A stretch of 64,000 nt of DNA from Chondromyces crocatus. Lineage in GTDB: Bacteria > Myxococcota_A > Polyangia > Polyangiales > Polyangiaceae. A model generated the notes under the pieces. The model saw nothing but the letters and a program-made list of their open reading frames with translations, was not told the DNA's origin and did no database searches. The position numbers were made by a program, and so were the translations under genes. The DNA is taken from positions 6,464,525 to 6,528,524 of the forward strand of contig NZ_CP012159.1 of the NCBI RefSeq assembly GCF_001189295.1, written 5' to 3'. Of the stretch, positions 9,301 to 17,063 are shown piece after piece. The first letter of the stretch is position 1; each line of letters opens with the position of its first letter.

Positions 9301-9433
9301 CGTCCGCGAGTACGGACTCGTCGGGCTGCAGCGCGTACGTCGCCTTGCAGACCACCGTGAGGATGTAGACCCCTCTCATGGGCTGCCAGACGACCGACGC
9401 GACGCGCAGCGGGCTGGCTGAGACGACCTCCAT
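6362..9433 (-). CDS. Large DUF2169 protein with long Pro-rich linker (1023 aa)
   Basis: Residues 1 to about 330 form a DUF2169 domain (VVCKATYALQ, DLVPFKQDGDVYLVGHAHAP, FGPIAPIWPERM, and a closing VCTLAWRGWVPLSS). From about 380 to 790 the chain is a low-complexity linker dominated by Pro, Ala, Gly and Thr, with repeated blocks such as GQTAPPPPPP; the DNA there repeats with the protein. The last 190 residues return to a folded, charged and mostly helical region (DYPIERFATITAEIVEAKV; QGQINPTLDALAIQRP). The protein is about three times the family's usual length. It is last in the vgrG run, 170 bp after the PAAR-like gene. A tether that holds cargo to the spike is a guess; the role is not known. 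Confidence 0.85.
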   Translation of the reverse strand: MEVVSASPLRVASVVWQPMRGVYILTVVCKATYALQPDESVLADVQDDPNESDDYWNDDEQRSLSAASDLVPFKQDGDVYLVGHAHAPKDHAGGPLLVRLVVGEAIDKSIEVHGERAWSSEGRLLAEPRFSRVALRWERAAGGPGTSNPVGMPQHAPPDARNLRPLPNLQPPGLRLLGPVDRIPPVGFGPIAPIWPERMARLRKNAGVWDHRHWNASPLPVDIDKAFFNAAPPDQRVEQLQGDERIVLEGLHPYFPKLTTRLSPVTPRAMVERGATTPKEVQLRCDTLVIDTDRGVCTLAWRGWVPLSSPEEAGRVMVTCEMGLSQRKVEPRRDESVDGATKVLRPGESLDVTLAAPLPFVKSQPAAPSAPAGSGPAQAAVPPLTSFQKLMMTSQGLGPSTAPRQGGTAQGVGVPSGPSQTPPPQPTVGQTVGQAMAAQGYKTQQGTARGFGAPGGPVPGGPAPGPAASGQVTPGQAATTPGQGAPGQATSGFAATPGFGAGAASAPAPRESGFGAGGPGDTISAPLVALDLIDDETTGTLQLTPEEMQKRATLPFVKAGSQRSASSTPGATVPEPPAPQPAPPAMLARLPPPPPLDVRTEPPPPLTAPPAPPPMMGPRAAPPLPPPVVAAQTAPPPPPPVAATPPAVSAGQTAPPPPPPAVAAQTVSAGQTAPPPPPVVTAPPAVSAPQMAPPPPLPTATTAPGRSASTGSIEAPRPALASAPPLATGTGATVPRPGAAGTRGPEVRPSPRDPRRTVPPPAPTAAPRATASPPGAAGAVGALGPTQAPAALSKAAAPTSVSGGAKGSAPPLPGISTSEVPPSLSLGALAVSPGAVAPPAGGGPPEPPMIGPLAGQLRDVNSEPAPGDVVAAAAPEGEVALDDYPIERFATITAEIVEAKVPRAEVLQAHALTERSWKTVEQHWQEALRAAAERGDDGLQTDSDRAYVAAVEGFRGPIRGDEYTQIVLSLAQGQINPTLDALAIQRPALMPLLRQWTKRVASDRTAASQAAAALATMPAPKRR

Positions 9434-9603
9434 CAGGGCCGCGAGTCTATCGCAGGGCTTCCACGAAGCGGCCGGAAAGTGCGGGAAAAAGGCTGCCCGC
9501 TCGCTCGCGACCCGGCACCGGGCACTCCGTGCGCGTGCGCGCGTCGAAGGCGCGTCGAGCGGGGCGCTCGAGGCGTCGAGGGCAGGACGTGGAGGTCAGG
9601 CGG

Positions 9604-10005
9604 TCAAGGCGCGAGCAGCAGCACCCGCACCTGGCTCGGGACGATGCGCATTCCCGGTGCGTTCGTGCTGTTGTGGATGTTGACGCTCGTCAGGCGCGTG
9701 GCCGGCAGCCCCCCCACCAGGACCGAGAACGCCGCCGTCAGGCTGCGGGTCGGGCCCATGACCGTCCCCGAGGCCACGCCCGTGGCGATGCCGGGATTGT
9801 CCCCCATGCTGATGGGGATCATCGTCGCCATGTTGTGGGCCGGGGTGCCGCCGTAGAGCACCGTCGGCACGAAGGGGACCCCGAGCGGTCCGATGGAGAG
9901 GTTCGGGTACGGGATGGGGATCGGCGCCGGCGCGGGAGGCGCGGGCGTCATGCACACGTCCGGAAACCCGATGTTCAGCCCGCCCATCTGCGTGTTCGCA
10001 AACAT
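9604..10005 (-). CDS. PAAR-like DUF4150 protein (133 aa), spike tip
   Basis: The sequence fits the DUF4150 PAAR-like family: a short N-terminus (MFANTQMGG), NIGFPDVCMTPAPPAPAPIP, PYPNLS, then TAHN-like PAHNMATMIPISMGDNPG, and GLPATRLTSVN. These proteins cap the VgrG trimer with a sharp cone and may carry or bind effectors. At 133 residues it has no toxin extension, so any cargo is a separate polypeptide. It follows the DUF3540 gene by 12 bases, so the two are almost certainly cotranslated. The two Pro runs near residue 25 are normal for the family. Confidence 0.88.
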   Translation of the reverse strand: MFANTQMGGLNIGFPDVCMTPAPPAPAPIPIPYPNLSIGPLGVPFVPTVLYGGTPAHNMATMIPISMGDNPGIATGVASGTVMGPTRSLTAAFSVLVGGLPATRLTSVNIHNSTNAPGMRIVPSQVRVLLLAP

Positions 10006-10017
10006 GATGTGCCCTCC

Positions 10018-10683
10018 TCAGCCGAGCTGAATCTGCTTTGCGTCGACCTTCACGAGCTCCTCGGCATGGACCACCGCGTGCTCCGCGCGCAGCGCCATCG
10101 TCGTCTCCGCCGCGTAGTCGATCTTCTTCGCCTTCAGGTGATCGATGTCCTCCACCGTGCGGAAGGACCGCTTCACCCGCTGCGACACGCGCTCGAACAC
10201 GGCGTCGCACACCGAGCCGACCGTCTTGATCGCCTGCACCTCGGCCTTCAGCCGATCACCGAGGTAGCCGAGCTGCTGGACGAAGACCGTCCCCTCGAGC
10301 GCGCTGACGCTCAGGGCCTTGCCCACCAGGCTCAGGGAGTCGCCCGAGGTCACGTTCACCCCGCGGGCCGCCCGTAGCCCGAGCTTCCCCTTGCCGACGC
10401 GCACCTCCAGGTCTCCGTCGACCTCGATCGTCGTCGCCTCGGCCTCCTCGCCGGGTCGCTCTTCCCCGGTGAGCACGGCGAGCACGAAGCCCCGCCCCTC
10501 GCGCCCGAACGAGATCAGCACCTCGTCGCCCACCCGGGGTGCCACCAGGCAGCTCCTGGCGCGCCGCGCCACGCAGTCGAAGTCGCCGATGCGGATCGTC
10601 AGCGCCCCCTCCTTCACGTCGACGACCGTGCCTTCATCGAGCGTCACCGGGTGACGGGTCAGCTTGCGTGCGAGGTTCTGCAT
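10018..10683 (-). CDS. DUF3540 domain protein (221 aa)
   Basis: The layout matches DUF3540: an N-terminal beta region with an OB-like look (GTVVDVKEGALTIRIGDFDCVARRA, then CLVAPRVGDEVLISF), a middle with repeated short strands (EVRVGKGKLGLRAARGVNVTSG) reminiscent of the VgrG stalk, and a helical C-terminus. The family occurs next to DUF2169 and DUF4150 genes in type VI secretion-linked clusters. The similarity of its strand repeats to the VgrG tip suggests that it stacks on or near the spike; this is inference. GGAG lies upstream of the start. Confidence 0.82.
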   Translation of the reverse strand: MQNLARKLTRHPVTLDEGTVVDVKEGALTIRIGDFDCVARRARSCLVAPRVGDEVLISFGREGRGFVLAVLTGEERPGEEAEATTIEVDGDLEVRVGKGKLGLRAARGVNVTSGDSLSLVGKALSVSALEGTVFVQQLGYLGDRLKAEVQAIKTVGSVCDAVFERVSQRVKRSFRTVEDIDHLKAKKIDYAAETTMALRAEHAVVHAEELVKVDAKQIQLG

Positions 10684-10731
10684 ACTTCTCCTCCAGACTC
10701 CGATGAACGTCGAGCGAACGCGGATGCCGTC

Positions 10732-11781
10732 CTAGTAGGGCGGGTTCCAGTCTTCTGACTCGGCCACCTCTGCCTCGTCTCCGAGGGCCGCGACCCGGCT
10801 GCACCAGAGCGTAGCCTCGTCTTTGACCCGGTGGAAGCGCGTCCGGAAGACCTTCGCCCCCGAGAAATCGGCAGCGGAAACGTCGGCATGCGAGAAATCG
10901 GCGTACGTCAGATCGCAGCCCACGAACTTCGCCCCCTCGCACTGCGCCCGGTGGAAGATCGACTCCCCCACGGCCGATCCCGAGAGATCGGCGAGCGGCA
11001 TCCGCGCGTCCGAGAACAGCGAGCGGTTCAGCGCCGCCTTCTGCAAGCTCGCCCGGTCCAGCCGGGCCTCGACGAAGATCACTTGCTGCGCCTGCGCCCC
11101 ATCGAACCGGGCCTCCTCCAGGATCGCCTTCATGAAGTTGCACTGCCGCACGATCGCCCCCTCGAACGACGCCCCCGTCAGGTCGGCCTCGATGAACTGC
11201 GAGAGGGTCAGGTCCATCCCGGCGAAGCTCATCCCCTGGAGCTTGGCCGCGATGAACAGCGTGTTGTCGAAGCGCGCCCCGGTGAAGTCTGCGCCCACGA
11301 GCTCCGCCTTGTAGAGCGTCGTCTGCTTCAGGTTCGCCCCGGCGAGCCGCAGCCCGGGCACCACGCACTCCACGATCCCTGCCCGGTCCAGGTTCGCCTC
11401 CCCCAGGTCCGCGCGCGTCATGTCGCAGTGCGCGAAGCCACCCACCACGAGGTCTGCCCCCACGAAGCGCGCCTCGGTCAGATCGCACTCGTGGAACTTC
11501 GTCACCCCCATGTACCCGTGCTCCAGATCGGCGCCCCGCAGCACCGACCCGCTCACGGTCGCGTGGCGCAGGTTCACCCCCGCCATGCGCGCCCCGTCCA
11601 GATCACAGCCGCTGAACAGCACCTCCTTCAGCAGGCTCCCGCGCAGATCCGCCCCGCGGAACGACACCTTCTCGAAGATGCCGCCCGACAGATCCACACC
11701 GGCGAGATCCAGCCCCGACAGGTCGACCTCGGAGACGACCTCGCCGCTCTTCACCAGGTCAACGAGGGCGCTCTTGTCCAT
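10732..11781 (-). CDS. Pentapeptide-repeat protein (349 aa)
   Basis: After MDKSALVDLVKSGEVVSE the whole protein is built of A(D/N)LxX five-residue repeats, first seen as VDLSGLDLAGVDLSGG and continuing to about residue 330, which predicts a right-handed quadrilateral beta helix. The ATG at 11781 is preferred to longer forms because AAGGAG precedes it and the upstream extension is Arg-only shadow sequence. The start lies 23 bases inside the end of the upstream DUF2169-pentapeptide gene, so the two products are made together. The C-terminus ends in EDWNPPY. Many repeat positions carry Cys or Phe instead of Leu. Its likely role is structural, as a spike accessory or cargo; no enzyme motif is present. 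Confidence 0.85.
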   Translation of the reverse strand: MDKSALVDLVKSGEVVSEVDLSGLDLAGVDLSGGIFEKVSFRGADLRGSLLKEVLFSGCDLDGARMAGVNLRHATVSGSVLRGADLEHGYMGVTKFHECDLTEARFVGADLVVGGFAHCDMTRADLGEANLDRAGIVECVVPGLRLAGANLKQTTLYKAELVGADFTGARFDNTLFIAAKLQGMSFAGMDLTLSQFIEADLTGASFEGAIVRQCNFMKAILEEARFDGAQAQQVIFVEARLDRASLQKAALNRSLFSDARMPLADLSGSAVGESIFHRAQCEGAKFVGCDLTYADFSHADVSAADFSGAKVFRTRFHRVKDEATLWCSRVAALGDEAEVAESEDWNPPY

Positions 11782-14527
11782 GACTCTCCTTCTTCGCGCT
11801 CTCCTGATCCTTCTTCGCGTTCGCCTGCTCGGCCTGCTGCTGCGCCTGCGGATCCACCGTCGCCGGCTTCCCGGGCCCGCCACCTTCCCTGGGCGAGACC
11901 CGCACCTGCGTCACGTTCGCGTCCGTGAAGCACGTCCTGTCGTCGCCCACCGCCCGCAAGAGGTCGGCGCGGAACAGGTTCGCCCCCGTGAAGTCGGCCC
12001 GCCCGAGCTTCGCCTTCAGCAGCACCGCCCCCTCCAGGTTCGCCGCGACGAGCCGCGCCCCCGTCAGGTCGGCCCGTGAGAGCATCACGTTCTTCGCCAC
12101 CACCCGGTACAGGTTCGCCTCCCGCAGCACGCACTTCGACATGTCCGACGAGTTCAAGCTCGCCCCCGTGAAGTCGGCCCGGCTGAAGTCCGTCTCCCGC
12201 AGCGTCGCCCCGTCGATCATCGCCCCCGTCAAATCCGCTCCCACGAACGAGCACGGCTCTGCCAGCCGGATCCCCCGTAGATCCGCCTTCAGAAACGACG
12301 CCCCGTCCAGCGTGCAGCGCACGAGCGCCGCGTGCTCCAGCGTCACGTGCGCGAGGTTCGCCGAGCGGAGATCCACCTCCGCCAGGATCGCGTGGCTGAA
12401 CGTGGACTCCCGCAGATCGCACCCGCGGAGCTGGTTGCCTTTGAGGATGCACTTGTCGAAACGCGACAGCGTCAGCGACGCCCCGTCGAGCACCACGTCC
12501 GACAGGTCCGCCTTCTCGAACGAGACCCGGTGCAGCGACGCTCCGGTGAAATCCGCCTGGCTCAGCACCGCGCCCCGCAGCGTCACGTCGTCGAGCCTTG
12601 CCCCCCGCGCGTACGAAGCGCCCAGGTTCGCCTCGCTCAGATCCGCGCCCGAGAGATCCACCTCGGTGAGATCGCTCCCCGCCAGCACCGCCCGCGAGAG
12701 CCGTGCGCCGGCCAGGTTCGCGCGCGCGAGGACGGCGTTCTCCAGGAAGGCCTCGGTCAGGTCCACCCCCCGCAGATCCATGCCCGACAGGTCGGCCCCG
12801 CTCAGATCCTGCCTCGAGAGGCTCCTCCCGGCCGCGTGCGCCTCCGCCACCCGCCGCCGCAGCTCCGAGCGCGCCGGCTCCTCCAACCGAGCTGGCCGGT
12901 ACTCCGCGAGGTGCGCCCCCGACAGGTACGCCTCCCGCGCCTCCTCCTCCGCCTGCCGCAGCCTCGCTTCCGTCTTCGGATCGGCGAGCGTCGCGTCCAG
13001 ATCCGGCGTCGCCACGTTCGCGTTCTGGCAGAGCGTCTGGATGTCCCGCAGCCGCTCCATCTCCTTGTCCGCGGAGAACTTCGGCGGCCCGGCCCCCTCC
13101 TTCTTCGACTTCGCCACCGCCGCGTCATAATCGCGCCCCGCCTCCGCGTAGCGCTTGCGCGTGTCCGCGACGAGCTTCTCCTGCGCCGCGTCCATCTTCC
13201 GCTGCGCCTCTTCCAGCTCGCGCTCCGAGCGCTCCACGAAGCCCGGTAGCTCCTCGAACGTCGGCGCCGAGAGCACCTTCGGCCCCTCCGCGTCCGGCAC
13301 CGTGCTCGGGTCCCCGCCCGCCGCGATCACCTCCGCCCGCACCTTCTCCGCCTCGCGCCGCGCCCGCTCCGCCAGGTTCTTCTGGAGGTGGTTCTCCCGG
13401 CGGGTCAGCTCGAACATCGCGTCGATGTCACCGCCCCCGCCCCCACCGCCGATGTTCGGTGGCACGAGATCCCCGTCGCGGAACACCTCCGACGCCTCCC
13501 GCTTCGGATCGAGCCGCCGCTTCAGCACCTCGCGGTAGTGCTCCAGCGGACGCCGCTCTGCCGTGTCGTCACACGCGACCAGGAGGTGCAGGATGTCGTC
13601 CGCGTCGTCCTCGGCGACCCGCCACAGCCCCCGGAACGACAGCGCAACCCGCTCCAGGTGCGGAAAGATCTGCACCGTGTCGAGCCGCATCGGGATCTCG
13701 TGGAATGCCTCGCCTTCGGCCGAGCGCTGCGTCACGAAGCAGCGGCCCACGATCCCCGGCAACCGCCCTTCCAGACGTGGCCGCTCCGGGTGCAAGTTCT
13801 CCAGGTAGATCGCCTCGCCTCCCTCGAAGAAGCCTGCCGGGAGCTGCTGATCCTCCGGCGCCGCGTTCCACATGGTCAGGTCCATGTCCTTCGCGAAGCC
13901 CGGGAGCTGCTCGCGCATCCACTTCCGGTCGTAGGTGCCCATCTTCGGCCATCGCTGTGCCCACAGCAGCTCGTACGGGCCGAACCCCGCCGGCGCAGGC
14001 CGGTCCGAGCGCGACTGGACGAGCGCCTTCGGGTGCTCGATGTTCGGCAAGGGGTGGACCTCGCGCCCGTCCTCGCCCTTCACGGGCGCGACCCCGATGC
14101 CCGTCGGGTTCAGCGCGTATCCCTCGCCACCGAACGCGCGCGTGTACCGGATCGGCATCTCGGTGAACGGCGTGGCCTCCCCGGGCACCCCGTCACGCCG
14201 CCACACGCGATCGCCGATCACGTACAGCGACTTGTCCAGGCTCCCCACCTTCGCCCGCACCGAGGCCGCCGTTCTCGGCACCGCCCCAGCCGTGTAGCAG
14301 CGCCCGTGCACCAGGAACTCCCCGCGCTGCTTCGGCATGCACTCGTCGAGGATGGCCTCCTTGCCCAGCTCCGCCGCCGAGAGGCGCCAGAGATCCACCT
14401 CCGGCAAGAGGCGCCGCTCCGCGCCCAGATCGCACAGAACCAGGATCGTCGGGACGAAGTAGTACTTGTGGTCCAGCTCGAAGGTCCGCGTCAGGACCCC
14501 GAGCTTCATGGGCTTGATCGTCTTCAA
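11759..14527 (-). CDS. DUF2169 domain fused to pentapeptide repeats (922 aa)
   Basis: Residues 1 to about 330 are a DUF2169 domain (KMGTYDRKWMREQLPGFAKD, the sub-motif LENLHPERP, VALSFRGLWRV). A Gly-rich stretch and a charged, probably coiled-coil region (about 365-580, with runs such as ERELEEAQRKMDAAQEK) follow. From about 585 to 880 come pentapeptide repeats (ADLSGMDLRGVDLTEAFLEN and onward). The tail is polar and Lys/Gln-rich. The fusion links the presumed adaptor domain to a beta-helical rod in one chain, and the next gene supplies another rod of the same kind. It follows the vgrG at 14574 by 46 bases. Confidence 0.88.
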   Translation of the reverse strand: MKTIKPMKLGVLTRTFELDHKYYFVPTILVLCDLGAERRLLPEVDLWRLSAAELGKEAILDECMPKQRGEFLVHGRCYTAGAVPRTAASVRAKVGSLDKSLYVIGDRVWRRDGVPGEATPFTEMPIRYTRAFGGEGYALNPTGIGVAPVKGEDGREVHPLPNIEHPKALVQSRSDRPAPAGFGPYELLWAQRWPKMGTYDRKWMREQLPGFAKDMDLTMWNAAPEDQQLPAGFFEGGEAIYLENLHPERPRLEGRLPGIVGRCFVTQRSAEGEAFHEIPMRLDTVQIFPHLERVALSFRGLWRVAEDDADDILHLLVACDDTAERRPLEHYREVLKRRLDPKREASEVFRDGDLVPPNIGGGGGGGDIDAMFELTRRENHLQKNLAERARREAEKVRAEVIAAGGDPSTVPDAEGPKVLSAPTFEELPGFVERSERELEEAQRKMDAAQEKLVADTRKRYAEAGRDYDAAVAKSKKEGAGPPKFSADKEMERLRDIQTLCQNANVATPDLDATLADPKTEARLRQAEEEAREAYLSGAHLAEYRPARLEEPARSELRRRVAEAHAAGRSLSRQDLSGADLSGMDLRGVDLTEAFLENAVLARANLAGARLSRAVLAGSDLTEVDLSGADLSEANLGASYARGARLDDVTLRGAVLSQADFTGASLHRVSFEKADLSDVVLDGASLTLSRFDKCILKGNQLRGCDLRESTFSHAILAEVDLRSANLAHVTLEHAALVRCTLDGASFLKADLRGIRLAEPCSFVGADLTGAMIDGATLRETDFSRADFTGASLNSSDMSKCVLREANLYRVVAKNVMLSRADLTGARLVAANLEGAVLLKAKLGRADFTGANLFRADLLRAVGDDRTCFTDANVTQVRVSPREGGGPGKPATVDPQAQQQAEQANAKKDQESAKKESHGQERPR

Positions 14528-14573
14528 GGTGCGTTCACGTCGTGGAGAGAAAGGCGCGCGTGCACGGGCGCCT

Positions 14574-17036
14574 TCAGGTGTACGTGTGCATGCCGGAGGG
14601 GTGGATCAGCACACCGATGGCGACCAGCCTCACCCCGTTCTCGTCGAGCTTCGCGCCCTCGGCCGTGCTGCGCAGCCCGACCGTCTTCAGGTTCACCCCG
14701 TTCAGGCCCATGCTCGTCCCCTTCGCCGACGCCGACACGCCGGTGAACGCGGACGACCGACCCGTCGCCGACATCCTCACCATGAACAGGTTCAGCTTGA
14801 GGCCCACGAGGTGGATCTGCACCGGCGCGTCGATGTCCAGGTTCGCCGCCGTGTGCGTGATCGGCCCGGCTGCCACGTGGATCGCCGCCGCGCCCACGTC
14901 GATCGTCTCGTCGCCCCCGATCTCCGTCTTCACGCTTCCCCCCACCAGCACGCCCTGCATCGCCCCGGCCTGGATGTTCCGGCTCCCCGCGACCGTCGTC
15001 GTCTGGTTCCCCCCGTAGTTCTGGAATGCCAGCGCTCCCACGGTCTGCGTGCGCGTCGCCCCGTAGCCTTCGATCCACCCCGCGGCGATGCTCGTCGACC
15101 GCGACGCCCCGTAGGACTCGACCACGCTGCCGCCCACCCCCTCCACGAGCGACCCACCCACCATGTTCACGTGGTTCGCGCCCGTGGTCCTCACCTCGTT
15201 CGCGCCGATGATCATCGCCCGGTTGCCGCCGATCACCCGCACCTGGTTCGCGCCGATGATCTCCGTCTGGTTTCCGCCCACGGTCAGCGTGTCGTTCGCC
15301 CCTACGCTGACGGTCTGGCTCGCCCCGATCTGCTCGGTGTTGTCGCCGCCCACCGTCATCAGTGCGTTCGCGCCCACGTTCTCGCAGCGCTCGTTCCCGA
15401 CCACCACCGTCACGTCCTTGCCCGCGTTCACGTAGATCCGCTCCGAGCCGGCCGTGTCCTCGAAGGAGATCTCGTTCCTGACCCCGCCGCCCGGCAGCGC
15501 GAGCGACCACAGCGAACTGTGCGTCGGCGCCGTCTGCGGCGGGCGGTTCTTGCCGTTGTACACGCGCCCGGTCACCACCGGCCGGTCCGGATCCCCCTCC
15601 TCGAACTCGACGATCACCTCGGTCCCGATGCGCGGGTGCCACAGACCGCCTTGCCCACCGCGTGCGAACGGCTGGCTCACGCGCACCCAGGAGCTCGACG
15701 GCTCCTTCGCCCGCCGCGCCGCGTCCGTGTCCCAGTGGAACTGAAGCCGCACCGACCCGAGGGACGCTGCGCCGCCCAGGTTCACCTCGGCCCCGCTCGT
15801 CCCGGGCTCCGCCGTCACGAACGCCGTCTGCGCGCCCACGATGCGCGGCCGGGGCGTCACCCGCGCTGGCTGGAACCGGCTCTCCTTGACCCCCTTGCCC
15901 CGGCCCCGGCACGCGCACTCCAGCTCCATGTGGAACGGCTCTCCGCCGCCCCCATCGACCTGCACCGACACCACCCCGTCCTGGTGCCCCTCCACCCGCA
16001 AGCGCGTCACCAGGTACTCGCCCTCGTACCTGTCCTTCGGGTGCTCCAGCGTGAAGATCGCCCCCGCCGACAGCACCCGCGTGCTCCCCTCGCCCACTGC
16101 GAACGACGCCTCGGTGTGCAAGCGATCCAGCCGCGCTTGCGCCAGCGGAAGCCCCAGCTCCTGGCTCTCCAGGAAGCTCCCCGGAAACACGTGCTCGGCA
16201 AGATCCCCGTCGCCGCCGTCCTTCGCCTCCGCCGAGATGTCGAGCGCCGGGTTCTCCCAGTTGTGCTCCCCGAGCCGCACCGCCTTCGCGCGCAGCCGCC
16301 CGCCCAGGCGGAAGTGCCGCATCTCCCGCGCGTCCTTGCCCGGCCCGAGCACGTCGTCGTCGGCCACCCGCGGCCGGCCCGCGTCCGTGTCCGACAGGAC
16401 GAGCAAGCTCACCTCGTCCCCGTGCTCGACGTGGAAGCTGACGCCCTCGTCCTCCAGGAGTCGCGACACGAAGTCGAGGTCGCTCTCGTTGTACTGGACC
16501 ACGTACGGCCGCGCCTTCGGGTTGTCGAGCCGCGCGCCCTTGCCGATGCGCCAGGTGAACCGCTCCTCGGCCGGCCGGTACGAAGGCAGGCCCACCGGCG
16601 CATCGAGCATCGCGCCGGACACGAGCTTCATCCCCGCGTCGTCACGCAGCACCGTCTCCACGATCTGTCGCAGCGTCTTGTCCACGAAGATCCGCGAACG
16701 CTTCCGGTGGCGCGCCCGCGCGAGCGGCGCCTCCAGCACCACCCGGTAAACCGCCCCCTCGGGCACCTCGGCGGCGTCCTCGGCCTCGGTGATCACCCCG
16801 TGCACCAGCTTGAACGCGGGCTGCGAGCCGGTGCTGATGCGCAGGCTCGCACGGCGCCCTACCAGCGAGAGGGGGTCGAGATCGTCGTCCCCCGTCGCCG
16901 CGAGGAGCAGCACCTCGTAGCGGAACACCCCGCTCATCGGCTCTTCCCCGCCGAACCGCACCACGCGGAGCCCACCCCACGACCCGAGGGCCCCGCCCTT
17001 GCTCTCCCACCCGAAGACGAAATCGTCGAAGCTCAT
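14574..17036 (-). CDS. vgrG: VgrG spike protein (820 aa), third of three
   Basis: The protein has the VgrG order: N-terminal phage gp27-like part (FRYEVLLLAATG; LVHGVITEAED; the conserved PYVVQYNESDLDFVSRLLED), a gp5-like OB part (SWVRVSQPFARGGQGGLWHP; RIGTEVIVEFEEGDPDRPVV), and a stalk of short glycine repeats (VGGNQTEIIGANQVRVIGGN). A C-terminal segment of about 70 residues with Gly at regular spacing follows and has no obvious toxin motif. It forms the trimeric puncturing spike of a type VI secretion machine. It sits between a second vgrG (27 bp upstream) and the DUF2169-pentapeptide gene. Confidence 0.93.
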   Translation of the reverse strand: MSFDDFVFGWESKGGALGSWGGLRVVRFGGEEPMSGVFRYEVLLLAATGDDDLDPLSLVGRRASLRISTGSQPAFKLVHGVITEAEDAAEVPEGAVYRVVLEAPLARARHRKRSRIFVDKTLRQIVETVLRDDAGMKLVSGAMLDAPVGLPSYRPAEERFTWRIGKGARLDNPKARPYVVQYNESDLDFVSRLLEDEGVSFHVEHGDEVSLLVLSDTDAGRPRVADDDVLGPGKDAREMRHFRLGGRLRAKAVRLGEHNWENPALDISAEAKDGGDGDLAEHVFPGSFLESQELGLPLAQARLDRLHTEASFAVGEGSTRVLSAGAIFTLEHPKDRYEGEYLVTRLRVEGHQDGVVSVQVDGGGGEPFHMELECACRGRGKGVKESRFQPARVTPRPRIVGAQTAFVTAEPGTSGAEVNLGGAASLGSVRLQFHWDTDAARRAKEPSSSWVRVSQPFARGGQGGLWHPRIGTEVIVEFEEGDPDRPVVTGRVYNGKNRPPQTAPTHSSLWSLALPGGGVRNEISFEDTAGSERIYVNAGKDVTVVVGNERCENVGANALMTVGGDNTEQIGASQTVSVGANDTLTVGGNQTEIIGANQVRVIGGNRAMIIGANEVRTTGANHVNMVGGSLVEGVGGSVVESYGASRSTSIAAGWIEGYGATRTQTVGALAFQNYGGNQTTTVAGSRNIQAGAMQGVLVGGSVKTEIGGDETIDVGAAAIHVAAGPITHTAANLDIDAPVQIHLVGLKLNLFMVRMSATGRSSAFTGVSASAKGTSMGLNGVNLKTVGLRSTAEGAKLDENGVRLVAIGVLIHPSGMHTYT

Positions 17037-17063
17037 CGCCGTCCCCGTGCCTCTGCCGGCCGC

